A stretch of 13,751 nt of DNA from Burkholderia sp. Lineage in GTDB: Bacteria; Pseudomonadota; Gammaproteobacteria; Burkholderiales; Burkholderiaceae. The notes under the pieces were generated by a model. It ran no database searches and was not told the origin of the DNA. It was given only the letters and a program-made list of their open reading frames with translations. The position numbers were made by a program, and so were the translations under genes. Shown piece after piece: positions 1 to 9,571 of this stretch. The first letter of the stretch is position 1. Each line of letters begins with the position of its first letter. The stretch is from contig JAQGMD010000430.1 in assembly GCA_028292565.1 (NCBI GenBank), forward strand, positions 1 through 13,751, given 5' to 3'.

Positions 1-225
1 CGCAACGGTGACATGATCGAACTCGACGTCGCAGCGCGCCGGCTTCAACTGGAGGTCAGCGACGCAGAGCTGCAACGCCGCAAAGCGGAATGGGTCGCAC
101 CCCAACGCCCGACACGCGGCTATGCGAAACAGTACGTCGATCACGTGCAGCAGGCCCATCTGGGCGCTGATCTCGATTTCCTGGTTGGCAGTAGCGGCGC
201 TCCGGTTCCGCGCGAATCACACTGA
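1..225 (+). CDS. IlvD/Edd-family dehydratase, C-terminal end only (5' truncated by window)
   Basis: The frame is open from the first base, so only about the last 74 residues of the protein are present; an internal ATG at base 13 is not the real start. The visible tail, with RRLQLEVSDAEL, then TRGYAKQYVDHVQQA, then DFLVG and a terminal VPRESH, is the pattern that ends many members of the IlvD/Edd dehydratase family. These are iron-sulfur enzymes that dehydrate dihydroxy acids or sugar acids (dihydroxy-acid dehydratase in branched-chain amino acid synthesis, or arabinonate/xylonate dehydratase). The iron-sulfur and active-site regions lie outside the window, so substrate cannot be judged and no symbol is given. 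Its TGA stop at 223-225 lies inside the end of the convergent ldcA gene (9-base tail-to-tail overlap). Confidence 0.82.
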   Translation, partial: RNGDMIELDVAARRLQLEVSDAELQRRKAEWVAPQRPTRGYAKQYVDHVQQAHLGADLDFLVGSSGAPVPRESH

Positions 226-1149
226 CAAGGCCAGCACGGGATAGTCACTCATGACGAGGCGCGCAGTGACTCCATCGGATGTCAACCGCGCGTGGCAGCC
301 GACCGGCAAAGTCACTTTGTCCGGGGTATGCCCGAAAGGCAGTCCGGTCAGCACCGGGATGTCCAGTTCCTTGCGCAGATAACCGAGCATCGCATCGAAG
401 TCATAACCATTGTCGTAATCGCTCAGGCGGTACTTTGAAAAATCGCCGAGCACGAGTGCTTTTTGCCGCGCCAGCAGGCCTGCATGGAATAACTGCAGCA
501 GCATCCTCTCAACCCGGTATGGATGTTCGTTGACGTCTTCCACAAACAGGATTCCACCTTCCACGCGAGGCAGGTATGGTGTTCCCACCAGGTGGGTCAG
601 CATGGTGAGATTGCCGCCCCATAGCGTGCCAGAGGTCTCAACCGTCGGATTCTGCAGGCCCTGGAACTCGATCGTATAAGTCGGGCCCATCAGGCACTGT
701 CGAAAGCTGTGCAAGGTAAAACTGCTCAACTCTACTCGGGCAAAGTCATTGCAGATCATCGGCCCGGAGAAACTCGCCGTTCCGGTCAGGGCAAGCAGTC
801 CCATCTGGAAGGCAGTGAAATCGCTATGTCCAACGAACAGTTTCCCGCTCGCAGCGAGAGCATCAAAATCGAGTGCGTGCAGCAGGCGCGACATGCCGTA
901 CCCTCCACGGAGGGAGAGCACGATCTGCATTTCAGGATCCATGGCGGCAGCGTGGAGTTGAGCGGCGCGGGCCATGTCGGTGCCGCCGAAACGCTGATGT
1001 TTCGCGGCAGGATCGTGGTAATGCCGCACCCTGCATCCATACGATTGCAGCAAATCCGTGGCCCGCGCCAGTGCACTTTCGTCTTGCGCATAGCCACCGG
1101 GCGCGACGATCGCCACACCGATATTCGAGAGATCGGTTGTTGTAGTCAT
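217..1149 (-). CDS. ldcA: LD-carboxypeptidase (muramoyltetrapeptide carboxypeptidase, peptidase family S66)
   Basis: A 310-residue protein, the usual length for LdcA. The enzyme removes the terminal D-alanine from murein tetrapeptides in the cytoplasm during peptidoglycan recycling. The family triad is visible: nucleophile Ser109 in VGHSDFTA, Glu204 in LFVEDVNEHPYRVERM and His274 in PFGHTPDK. These match the Ser-Glu-His arrangement known for the Pseudomonas enzyme. The GGYG motif (82-85) and the GTLWGGNLTML segment (174-184) are also typical. No signal peptide is seen, as expected. It is the last minus-strand gene of the guaB-to-ldcA block, 29 bases after the tadA stop, and probably co-transcribed with it. 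Its ribosome binding site is weak. The upstream bases also form a three-codon ATG-ACT-GAA-TGA mini-frame overlapping the start. The 3' end overlaps the convergent dehydratase gene by 9 bases. Confidence 0.93.
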   Translation of the reverse strand: MTTTTDLSNIGVAIVAPGGYAQDESALARATDLLQSYGCRVRHYHDPAAKHQRFGGTDMARAAQLHAAAMDPEMQIVLSLRGGYGMSRLLHALDFDALAASGKLFVGHSDFTAFQMGLLALTGTASFSGPMICNDFARVELSSFTLHSFRQCLMGPTYTIEFQGLQNPTVETSGTLWGGNLTMLTHLVGTPYLPRVEGGILFVEDVNEHPYRVERMLLQLFHAGLLARQKALVLGDFSKYRLSDYDNGYDFDAMLGYLRKELDIPVLTGLPFGHTPDKVTLPVGCHARLTSDGVTARLVMSDYPVLALSV

Positions 1150-1178
1150 TCAGTCATTTATAGGTTCTAAGCCCGGCG

Positions 1179-2124
<946 letters not shown>

Positions 2125-2140
2125 GACTGCTCTGGGACTT

Positions 2141-2776
2141 TCAGGGGATTTGCAGAAGCTTGTGCGTTTGCAGGCTCAGCTTCCACTTTGGATTTTTCTT
2201 GCACACGTCGATCGCGAGGCGCGTATTGGCCTCAACCCCGGGACCATCCATCGGTTGCACATAAAAGTGCTCGAACTGCAGCGCTTCATATTCTTGGAGC
2301 GCCTGGCCCGCTTGCGGAATGACGACTTTCAATTCATTGCCTTTGCGGACCAGCAGTTCGGCGCCGACTTTCGGGCTGACACACACCCAGTCGACCCCCG
2401 CCGGAACCGCAATCGTGCCGTTGGTTTCGATCGCAATTTCAAAGCCGCGCTCGTGCATGCTGTTGAGCAGAGCCGCGTCCAGTTGCAGCAGCGGCTCGCC
2501 GCCGGTGAACACCACAAACTTGCTGCCGGCATACGTCGTCGGCCAAAGCGAGTTCACCCTATCGGCAAGGCTTGCGCTGTCCTTGTATTTTCCGCCCGAC
2601 TCTCCGTCCGTACCGACGAAGTCGGTGTCGCAGAACTTGCAAATGGCACTCGCGCGGTCGGCCTCCCGGCCGGACCACAGATTGCACCCTGCAAAGCGGC
2701 AGAACACGGCGGGCCGCCCCGCATGCGTGCCTTCGCCCTGAAGGGTATAAAAAATTTCTTTAACGCTGTAAGTCAA
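2141..2776 (-). CDS. queE: 7-carboxy-7-deazaguanine synthase QueE (radical SAM)
   Basis: QueE is the radical-SAM enzyme that contracts 6-carboxytetrahydropterin to 7-carboxy-7-deazaguanine. The N-terminal VKEIFYTLQGEG and the FTGGEPLLQ motif are clear. Its iron-sulfur cysteines are spaced C-X14-C-X2-C (residues 31, 46 and 49 with this start) rather than the usual C-X3-C-X2-C; that expanded loop is known from the Burkholderia multivorans QueE. No ATG lies near the 5' end. The frame is open back to the guaA stop, and only TTG codons are plausible starts. TTG at 2774-2776 gives 211 residues beginning with TYSVKEIFYTLQGEG, matches the usual family length and is preceded by a GGGAAAG ribosome-binding-like string. 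TTG at 2816-2818 would add 14 non-conserved residues without a visible binding site. The product feeds the preQ0 pathway together with adjacent queD. Confidence 0.92.
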   Translation of the reverse strand: MTYSVKEIFYTLQGEGTHAGRPAVFCRFAGCNLWSGREADRASAICKFCDTDFVGTDGESGGKYKDSASLADRVNSLWPTTYAGSKFVVFTGGEPLLQLDAALLNSMHERGFEIAIETNGTIAVPAGVDWVCVSPKVGAELLVRKGNELKVVIPQAGQALQEYEALQFEHFYVQPMDGPGVEANTRLAIDVCKKNPKWKLSLQTHKLLQIP

Positions 2777-2841
2777 GATGTCTTTCCCGGAACGATCCGG
2801 CGTGGCTTCAGATTGCAAGCCCGCGCGCAGATCCAGGTAAT

Positions 2842-2872
2842 GCGACCCCTTACCTTTGGGGTAAGGGGTCGC
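2842..2872. repeat. Perfect 13-bp inverted repeat in the guaA-queE spacer
   Basis: Arms GCGACCCCTTACC and GGTAAGGGGTCGC are exact reverse complements separated by a five-base loop (TTTGG). The element fills most of the 100-odd bases between the guaA stop and the chosen queE start. Neither strand has a run of T after the hairpin, so it is not a standard intrinsic terminator. In RNA it would be a very stable stem-loop that could protect the guaA 3' end or reduce readthrough into queE. It could also be a dispersed REP-like palindrome, which the single copy here cannot show. Confidence 0.85.
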
Positions 2873-2881
2873 GCTGTTACT

Positions 2882-4462
2882 TCACTCCCACTCGATAGTC
2901 GCGGGCGGCTTGCCGGAAATGTCATACACCACGCGATTAATGCCGCGTACTTCATTGATGATGCGATTCGACACTTTACCCAGCAATTCATGCGGCAGGT
3001 GCGCCCAGTGGGCCGTCATGAAGTCCTGCGTCTGTACCGCGCGCAGCGCGACCACGTATTCGTAGGTGCGGCCATCGCCCATGACACCGACCGATTTCAC
3101 CGGAAGGAAAACCGCAAAAGCCTGGCTGGTCTTGTCATACCAGGACCTGCCTTCCTCATCGACGGCTGCACGCAGTTCTTCGATGAATATCGCATCGGCG
3201 CGGCGCAGCAGATCCGCAAAGTCCTTTTTTACCTCGCCGAGTATGCGCACGCCAAGGCCGGGACCCGGGAATGGATGACGGTACACCATGTCATGCGGCA
3301 GGCCGAGCGCCACACCCAATTCGCGCACTTCATCCTTGAACAACTCACGCAGCGGCTCGAGCAGTTTCAGGTTGAGCGTCTCCGGCAGGCCGCCGACATT
3401 GTGATGGCTCTTGATGGTGTGGGCGCCCTTCTTGCCTTTGCCGGCGCTTTCGATCACATCCGGATAGATCGTGCCCTGCGCAAGCCATTTTGCATTCTTC
3501 AGCTTGCCCGACTGCGCCTGGAATACCTCCACGAATTCGCGGCCGATGATCTTGCGTTTGGCTTCCGGGTCGGTGACGCCGGCCAGGTGTTCCATGAACT
3601 GCGCGGTTGCATCGACCTGGATCACCTTGACGCCCAGGTTCTTGGCAAACATGTTCATCACCATCGTGCCTTCGTCGAGGCGCAACAGCCCGTGGTCGAC
3701 AAACACGCAGGTCAGCTGGTCGCCGATCGCGCGATGGATCAGGGCGGCGGCAACGCTGCTGTCGACACCGCCGGACAGGCCCAGGATGACTTCATCATCC
3801 CCCACCTGCTTGCGGATCGACTCGACCGCCTCCGAAATATAGTCGGGCATGTTCCAGTCGGACTTGCAGCCGCAGATCTCGTGCACGAAACGCCCGAGCA
3901 TCGCCTTGCCTTGCAATGTGTGCGTGACCTCGGGGTGAAACTGGACCGCGTACAGCTTGCGCTCCTCGTCGGCCATGCCGGCGATCGGGCAATTGTCGGT
4001 CGACGCCATCAGCTTGAAGCCGGGCGGCATGTCAATGATCTTGTCGCCATGGCTCATCCACACCTTCAGCATGCCGTGGCCTTCCGACGTGACGAAATCA
4101 CTGATGCCGTTCAGCAGCGCGGTATGGCCGCGCGCGCGTACCTCCGCGTAGCCGAACTCGCGTATCTTGCCGGTCTCCACCTTGCCGCCGAGTTGTTCCG
4201 CCATGGTCTGCATGCCGTAGCAGATCCCGAGTACCGGAACCCCTGCTTCGAACACAGCCTGCGGTGCGCGCGGCGTATCGCCTTCCAGCACGGAATTCGG
4301 TCCGCCGGAGAGGATGATGCCGGCCGCGCCATAATTGCGAACGAATTCGTCGCTCACGTCGTGCGGAAAGACTTCGGAAAACACACCGGCCTCCCGTACG
4401 CGCCGCGCAATCAATTGCGTGACCTGGGAACCGAAGTCGAGGATGAGGATTTTAGAGTGCAT
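2882..4462 (-). CDS. guaA: GMP synthase (glutamine-hydrolysing)
   Basis: GuaA (526 residues, normal length) converts XMP, ATP and glutamine to GMP, the last step of de novo guanine nucleotide synthesis. The N-terminal class I glutamine amidotransferase domain (about 4-200) has its Cys81-His176-Glu178 triad, in GICYGMQ and QFHPEVTH. The ATP-pyrophosphatase domain follows, with the PP-loop [10 protein letters not shown] (228-236). The C-terminal dimerisation domain ends with the characteristic PPATIEWE. It follows guaB on the same strand after a 179-base spacer that holds two hairpins. No Shine-Dalgarno match is visible just before the ATG (AATCTCC precedes it), which is unusual for such a gene. 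The long plus-strand frame opposite it is a shadow. Confidence 0.98.
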   Translation of the reverse strand: MHSKILILDFGSQVTQLIARRVREAGVFSEVFPHDVSDEFVRNYGAAGIILSGGPNSVLEGDTPRAPQAVFEAGVPVLGICYGMQTMAEQLGGKVETGKIREFGYAEVRARGHTALLNGISDFVTSEGHGMLKVWMSHGDKIIDMPPGFKLMASTDNCPIAGMADEERKLYAVQFHPEVTHTLQGKAMLGRFVHEICGCKSDWNMPDYISEAVESIRKQVGDDEVILGLSGGVDSSVAAALIHRAIGDQLTCVFVDHGLLRLDEGTMVMNMFAKNLGVKVIQVDATAQFMEHLAGVTDPEAKRKIIGREFVEVFQAQSGKLKNAKWLAQGTIYPDVIESAGKGKKGAHTIKSHHNVGGLPETLNLKLLEPLRELFKDEVRELGVALGLPHDMVYRHPFPGPGLGVRILGEVKKDFADLLRRADAIFIEELRAAVDEEGRSWYDKTSQAFAVFLPVKSVGVMGDGRTYEYVVALRAVQTQDFMTAHWAHLPHELLGKVSNRIINEVRGINRVVYDISGKPPATIEWE

Positions 4463-4505
4463 GGAGATTGCTTGATAAATACATCAGGGTAAGGATTCTG
4501 TGTGG

Positions 4506-4529
4506 CCGGGCTGTGCATGCACGGCCCGG
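4506..4529. repeat. 24-base near-perfect palindrome in the guaB-guaA spacer
   Basis: CCGGGCTGTGCA is followed immediately by TGCACGGCCCGG, its reverse complement except for one position, which would be a G-U pair in one RNA strand. No T-run follows on the minus strand, so it does not look like a classical terminator. It could be an operator-like dyad or an RNA hairpin between guaB and guaA. The function is not known. Confidence 0.6.
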
Positions 4530-4587
4530 TCCGCAGACCGATCACGAATTCATGGCGCAGACGCTTGTTTGCTCACCACCGCAACAC

Positions 4588-4615
4588 CAGCCGGTTCATT
4601 GCTGAACGCCGGCTG
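4588..4615 (-). repeat. Bulged hairpin just downstream of guaB
   Basis: In the minus-strand RNA, CAGCCGG pairs with CCGGCUG. A two-base CG bulge on one side is followed by a four-base UUCA/UGAA helix closed by a GCAA loop of the GNRA class. It starts 27 bases after the guaB stop. It lacks a following T-run, so it is more likely an mRNA-stability, processing or attenuation element than a full terminator. This is an inference from sequence only. Confidence 0.55.
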
Positions 4616-4641
4616 ATCATATCGGTGCGGCCGCTACGCCG

Positions 4642-6157
<1,516 letters not shown>

Positions 6158-6265
6158 TTTTTCATACGATTCCACTCTCAAAAGCGGGGTGAATACCGGG
6201 TTATTCGTTGACATCCCTACTAAAGCATGGCGAAATCGAACTATGTTTTTCTCGTAAGGACCTTC

Positions 6266-6775
6266 ATGAAACTAGCTTGTTTAAAACGCATCGCCGCTAC
6301 GCTGGCCGTAGCAGGTTTCTGCTCTACCGCCTTTGCCCAATACGTCTGGCTCGACGATAGAGGCGTCAAGCAATATTCGGATATGCCGCCGCCCGCCTCG
6401 GTGCCGGCCAATCGCATCCTGAAGCAACCCGGCTCGGCGTCACGCGCGGCCGCGCCCGCCAATGACAAGGTTGAAACAGTTGCGCCGGCCGCAGCGCAGA
6501 AAGATAAAGCGCCGATGACCACCGCCGAAAAAAATGCCGACTTCCTCAAGCGCAGGGCCGAGCAGGCGGATAAGGAAAAGAAAGCCGAGGAACAGGTGCG
6601 TGCCGCAGCTGAAAAGAGCAAATACTGCGAGCGCGCCGGCGAGTATCAACGAGTCCTTGAGTCCGGCGAACGCATCTCCCGCACCGACAAGACCGGAGAA
6701 CGGATTTATTTGTCTGACGAGCAGCGGGCGCGCGAACTGAACGAGAACAAGCGCAACATGCAGGACTGCAAGTAA
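6266..6775 (+). CDS. Exported DUF4124-domain protein of unknown function
   Basis: The protein has 169 residues with this start. ATG at 6266 is preferred over the upstream ATG at 6227 because TAAGGA lies five bases before it and because the protein then begins with a clean Sec signal peptide: MKLACLKR, a hydrophobic core, and likely cleavage after Ala24 in STAFA before QYVW. The mature N terminus, QYVWLDDRGVKQYSDMPPP, is the DUF4124 signature, a short periplasmic module common in Proteobacteria without an assigned function. An Ala/Pro-rich linker follows (about 50-85). After it comes a highly charged, probably helical Lys/Glu/Arg segment (87-120) and a C-terminal part with two cysteines, Cys121 and Cys168, that could form a disulfide. 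It stands alone, divergent from guaB, with its own terminator. No function is claimed. Confidence 0.85.
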   Translation: MKLACLKRIAATLAVAGFCSTAFAQYVWLDDRGVKQYSDMPPPASVPANRILKQPGSASRAAAPANDKVETVAPAAAQKDKAPMTTAEKNADFLKRRAEQADKEKKAEEQVRAAAEKSKYCERAGEYQRVLESGERISRTDKTGERIYLSDEQRARELNENKRNMQDCK

Positions 6776-6791
6776 TGCATTGATTGCCAGG

Positions 6792-6815
6792 AAGCCCGGA
6801 CTACCGGGCTTTTTT
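6792..6815 (+). terminator. Intrinsic terminator of the DUF4124 gene
   Basis: AAGCCCGG and CCGGGCTT form an eight-bp stem around the loop ACTA, followed by a T-run. It starts 16 bases after the stop of the DUF4124 gene. It also overlaps the 3' end of the convergent rnfH gene: the rnfH TAG stop is the loop triplet at 6801-6803. Confidence 0.88.
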
Positions 6816-7130
6816 ATCGCCCTGGCTGTCCTTCTTCTCGGCGCGCTTGCGACGGGATTCCATCGGATCGGCAATCAGGGGTCGATAGATTTCGATTCGG
6901 TCACGGTCGCGCAAGGCGGTGTCCAGCGGTTTCAGCTTGCCGTAAATGCCAACCTTGCAAACCGACAAATCGATTTCCGGCGCATCGTCCAGCACGCCGC
7001 TGCGCCGGATCGCATCCTCGACAGTAGTGCCAGGCGCGACTGTCATATCGCGCAAGATTTGCACGCCGGGCTTCGCAAAGCACACCTGTACCGCGATATC
7101 GCCATCCTTGTCCGCGCCGTGATCAGCCAT
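6801..7130 (-). CDS. rnfH: RnfH family ubiquitin-like protein (UPF0125)
   Basis: This 109-residue protein has a beta-grasp, ubiquitin-like fold inferred from family. The diagnostic core is GIYGKLKPLDTALRDRD followed by RIEIYRPLIADPMESRRKRA. The name comes from neighbourhood to rnf electron-transport genes in some bacteria; the molecular role is not settled. The C terminus is a lysine-rich tail (95-109). The start ATG overlaps the ratA stop in the 8-base string ATGGCTGA, so translation of the pair is probably coupled. The ratA-rnfH pair next to smpB is a widely conserved arrangement (yfjG-yfjF and smpB in E. coli). No rnf genes are present in this window. Confidence 0.92.
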   Translation of the reverse strand: MADHGADKDGDIAVQVCFAKPGVQILRDMTVAPGTTVEDAIRRSGVLDDAPEIDLSVCKVGIYGKLKPLDTALRDRDRIEIYRPLIADPMESRRKRAEKKDSQGDKKAR

Positions 7131-7554
7131 ACACGGTCTCCGCCCGCTTGCTGAAAGAATCGACGAAGCTGTTGGCGATCATGTTGAAGACCGGACCGAT
7201 GAGGGACTCCAGCATCCTGCTTGAAAATTCGTAGTGCAGGTCGAATTCGATCTTGCATGCGTCCGGCCGCAACGGCTTGAAGGTCCACGTGCCGTCGAGA
7301 TGCTTGAACGGTCCCTCCAGCAAATTCATTTTCATCAGCGTCGGCGGAGTATGGGTGTTCTCGGTGGTAAAGGAATGCTTGACGCCATGATAGTTGATCA
7401 TCAGGGTCGCAACCAGCTTGTTGCCGTCGCGCTGTTTGACGTCTACACCGCCGCACCACGGCAGAAACTTGGGGTAGTCCTCCACCCGGTCGACCAGCGC
7501 GAACATCTGTTCCGCGCTGTATCCCAGGAATACGGATTTATGCACAACTGCCAT
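7123..7554 (-). CDS. ratA: RatA/COQ10-like START-domain protein
   Basis: The protein has 143 residues with the ATG at 7554, the usual length for this family. The frame runs 90 codons further upstream, but that part lies antisense to smpB and is not conserved in type, so it was dropped. The N terminus, MAVVHKSVFLGYSAEQMFALVDRVEDYPKFLPWC, is the hallmark of the RatA/YfjG group of the polyketide cyclase/START superfamily. The core contains YHGVKHSFTT and LIGPVFNMIANSFVDSFSKRAE. E. coli RatA was reported to block association of the 30S and 50S ribosomal subunits, while other members resemble the ubiquinone-binding COQ10 protein; which role applies here cannot be decided. It overlaps rnfH by 8 bases and is divergent from smpB across only 66 bases. 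No strong ribosome binding site is seen. Confidence 0.92.
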   Translation of the reverse strand: MAVVHKSVFLGYSAEQMFALVDRVEDYPKFLPWCGGVDVKQRDGNKLVATLMINYHGVKHSFTTENTHTPPTLMKMNLLEGPFKHLDGTWTFKPLRPDACKIEFDLHYEFSSRMLESLIGPVFNMIANSFVDSFSKRAETVYG

Positions 7555-7620
7555 CGAATGGATACCGTTTGATAGAATGTGAAGTCGAAATTCTAACCGA
7601 GCCGCAGCTTTCCCATATAC

Positions 7621-8070
7621 ATGAGCATCATCGACAACAAAAAAGCCTTTCACGACTACTTTATCGAGGAGCGTTTCGAAGCGGGCATGGTGCTGGAGGG
7701 GTGGGAGGTCAAATCGATACGCGCCGGCCGAGCCCAGCTCAAGGAAGCTTACGTCATTGTACGCAAGGGTGAAGTGTTCCTGTTCGGCTCCCATATCAGC
7801 GCGTTGCCGACCGCATCGACCCACATTTCGCCGGATCCGGTGCGCACGCGCAAGCTATTGCTGAACGGCGAGGAAATCAAAAAGCTGATCGGCAAAGTCG
7901 AACGCGCCGGCTATACCCTGGTCCCGCTCAATCTCCATTACGCCAAGGGCCGCATCAAGTGCGAAATCGGCCTCGCCAAGGGCAAGAAGCAACACGACAA
8001 GCGCGACACCGAAAAAGAACGCGACTGGCAGCGCGAGCAGCAGGCGATCATGAAACAGAACCGGCGTTGA
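7621..8070 (+). CDS. smpB: SsrA-binding protein SmpB
   Basis: SmpB (149 residues) binds tmRNA and delivers it to stalled ribosomes for trans-translation. The start [34 protein letters not shown] is the family signature. The OB-fold core runs to about residue 125, including [17 protein letters not shown] and [22 protein letters not shown] segments. The basic C-terminal tail (about 126-149, ending KQNRR) is the part that folds in the ribosome mRNA channel. The ATG is not preceded by a clear Shine-Dalgarno sequence. The 66-base divergent space with ratA contains a TAGAAT string at 7573-7578 that could be its -10 box, with no convincing -35. The ssrA gene is not in this window. Confidence 0.97.
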   Translation: MSIIDNKKAFHDYFIEERFEAGMVLEGWEVKSIRAGRAQLKEAYVIVRKGEVFLFGSHISALPTASTHISPDPVRTRKLLLNGEEIKKLIGKVERAGYTLVPLNLHYAKGRIKCEIGLAKGKKQHDKRDTEKERDWQREQQAIMKQNRR

Positions 8071-8073
8071 CAG

Positions 8074-8132
8074 GCACCCCCGGCGTAGAGGAACGCATGA
8101 GGCCCTCTATGCGGGAAGACTGCGGCGGGTGC
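8074..8132. repeat. Imperfect inverted repeat between convergent smpB and SPFH genes
   Basis: GCACCC at 8074-8079 pairs with GGGTGC at 8127-8132. Inside it, CGCAT-GAGG pairs with CCTC-ATGCG around 8094-8113 with a one-base bulge. The element fills the whole space between the two converging stop codons. Neither side has a T-run, so a bidirectional termination role is only an inference. Confidence 0.45.
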
Positions 8133-9058
8133 TAAACCTTCTGCTGTGACTTCACCACCTGCATCGCGCCCGCGATCAAGCCGCTGATATCGCTCATGTT
8201 CGCTGGAACGATGATGGAATTATTCGTCTTGGCCAGCTGGGCGAAAGCGCTTACGTATTGTTCGGCGACCTTCAGGTTAACCGCATCCGAACCTCCGGGC
8301 TCGCGTATCGCCGCAGCCGTCTTGCGCAGAGCCTCGGCGCTCGCTTCCGCAATCGACAGGATAGCGGCGGCCTGTCCTTGCGCGCGGTTGATGGCGGCCT
8401 GCTTTTCACCCTCCGACCTGGCAATGGCTGCCTCCCGTTCGCCAGTGGCAATGTTAATCTGCTCCTGTTTGCGTCCCTCGGAAGCCGCAATCAGCGCCCG
8501 CTTCTCACGCTCGGCAGTAATCTGCGCCTGCATCGCATGCAGGATTTCCTTCGGTGGCGTCAGGTCTTTGATCTCATAGCGCAATACCTTTACACCCCAG
8601 TTCGCGGCGGACTCATCGATTGCGTTGACGATACTTTGGTTGATATGGTCGCGCTCCTCGAATGTTTTATCCAGTTCCATCTTGCCGATGACCGATCGCA
8701 GTGTGGTCTGCGCCAACTGCGTGATCGCGGCAATGTAATTCGACGAACCGTACGACGCGCGCATCGCGTCGGTCACCTGAAAATACAGGATGCCGTCAAC
8801 CTCGAGCTGCGTATTGTCCCTGGTGATGCAGACCTGGCTCGGCACATCGAGAGGAATTTCCTTCAATGAATGCTTGTATGCGATACGGTCGATGAACGGC
8901 AAAACGATGTTGAGCCCCGGCCCGAGGGTTGCATGATATTTCCCCAGGCGTTCAACGACCCATGCATGCTGTTGCGGCACCACGTTGATGGTCTTGATGA
9001 CAAACACCACCGCAATGATGAAAAGGACGATGCTTACAGTACCAAAGCTGAATCCCAT
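8132..9058 (-). CDS. SPFH/band-7 membrane protein (QmcA/stomatin-like)
   Basis: The protein has 308 residues. An N-terminal membrane anchor (about residues 5-23) is followed by VPQQHAWVVERLGKYH, the start of a band-7/SPFH domain reaching to about residue 180. An Ala/Glu/Arg-rich helical region follows (about 180-255, with repeated ASEGRK, ATGERE and SEGEKQ units), which in this family forms the oligomerising coiled coil. Members form large ring or cage assemblies on the inner membrane and associate with NfeD-like proteins and the FtsH protease. E. coli QmcA (YbbK) is the closest well-known relative, paired with YbbJ. The start has AGGGGA eight bases upstream. It follows the nfeD-like gene by 18 bases on the same strand, so the two form an operon. 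Confidence 0.93.
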   Translation of the reverse strand: MGFSFGTVSIVLFIIAVVFVIKTINVVPQQHAWVVERLGKYHATLGPGLNIVLPFIDRIAYKHSLKEIPLDVPSQVCITRDNTQLEVDGILYFQVTDAMRASYGSSNYIAAITQLAQTTLRSVIGKMELDKTFEERDHINQSIVNAIDESAANWGVKVLRYEIKDLTPPKEILHAMQAQITAEREKRALIAASEGRKQEQINIATGEREAAIARSEGEKQAAINRAQGQAAAILSIAEASAEALRKTAAAIREPGGSDAVNLKVAEQYVSAFAQLAKTNNSIIVPANMSDISGLIAGAMQVVKSQQKV

Positions 9059-9076
9059 GACGTTCCCCTGTTGTTG

Positions 9077-9532
9077 TCAGTTGTTGTTTGCGACGGCGAC
9101 GATCAGGCGATTGCCCCGGACTTCGCGAATGACGAAGCGTCCGGGTTGTACCGAAGCCCCCTCTTCCAGCCCTGGCAATTCGATATCCCACATCGCACCG
9201 CGGTACATCGAACGCGCGGTGTGCGGGCCGGCGCGCGTACGCTGCCACTCTTCCACCGTGACCGTCTGTCCTATGTCGAGATTCACATTTGGGTCCCGTG
9301 CGGCGTCCGTTTGGGCGTGCCGTCCGAACCCGCTGCGACGCAAGGCGTAGGTGGCAAGGATGCCAACCGCCGCTGCAATGACAAGCTGGACCGGGCCGTT
9401 TGCCCCTGCCAGAGCCGCCAATCCCCCTGCGGCCATGCCGACGCCGACCATCAGCAGGTAAAAGGTCCCGGTGAACATCTCCACCACAACCATCACGCCG
9501 GCCAGCACCATCCAGATCACCCATTCGCTCAT
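9077..9532 (-). CDS. NfeD-like membrane protein (YbbJ type)
   Basis: This 151-residue short-form NfeD protein has no ClpP-like protease domain. Hydrophobic segments at about residues 4-19, 22-42 and 47-65 should span the inner membrane. They are followed by a soluble C-terminal OB-fold (about 82-148), with DIGQTVTVEEW, RGAMWDIELPG and GRFVIREVRGNRLIVA. Such proteins occur as operon partners of SPFH proteins and are thought to modulate them. The ATG has an excellent ribosome binding site (AAGGAG, seven bases upstream). The SPFH gene follows 18 bases after its stop. The upstream gap contains an intrinsic terminator about 40 bases away, so either the promoter is in those last 40 bases or the gene is expressed through readthrough. 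Confidence 0.92.
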   Translation of the reverse strand: MSEWVIWMVLAGVMVVVEMFTGTFYLLMVGVGMAAGGLAALAGANGPVQLVIAAAVGILATYALRRSGFGRHAQTDAARDPNVNLDIGQTVTVEEWQRTRAGPHTARSMYRGAMWDIELPGLEEGASVQPGRFVIREVRGNRLIVAVANNN

Positions 9533-9571
9533 GCACGTCTCCTTTGCTGCGATTATCAGGCAATGTGTCAG

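Noticed and set aside
6208..6236. TTGACA at 6208-6213 as the -35 box of a DUF4124 gene promoter
   Set aside because: The hexamer is perfect, but the sequence 16-18 bases downstream (around CGAAAT) is a poor -10, so it was not listed as a feature.
6227..6265. Upstream ATG (6227) as start of the DUF4124 protein
   Set aside because: It would place 13 polar and mixed residues before the signal peptide and has no ribosome binding site, whereas ATG 6266 has TAAGGA at ideal spacing.
7123..7554. ratA plus rnfH as a toxin-antitoxin module
   Set aside because: The pair is sometimes annotated this way, but it is a conserved chromosomal pair with COQ10-like and ubiquitin-like folds. Nothing in the sequence shows antitoxin function for rnfH.
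7555..7824. 90-codon N-terminal extension of ratA
   Set aside because: It would overlap smpB on the opposite strand and crosses the divergent promoter region. The family begins at the internal Met at 7554, which gives the standard length.
9059..9110. Short CAACAAC repeats around the nfeD stop codon
   Set aside because: They encode the Asn-rich C terminus and run a few bases into the spacer; too short to be called a repeat element.
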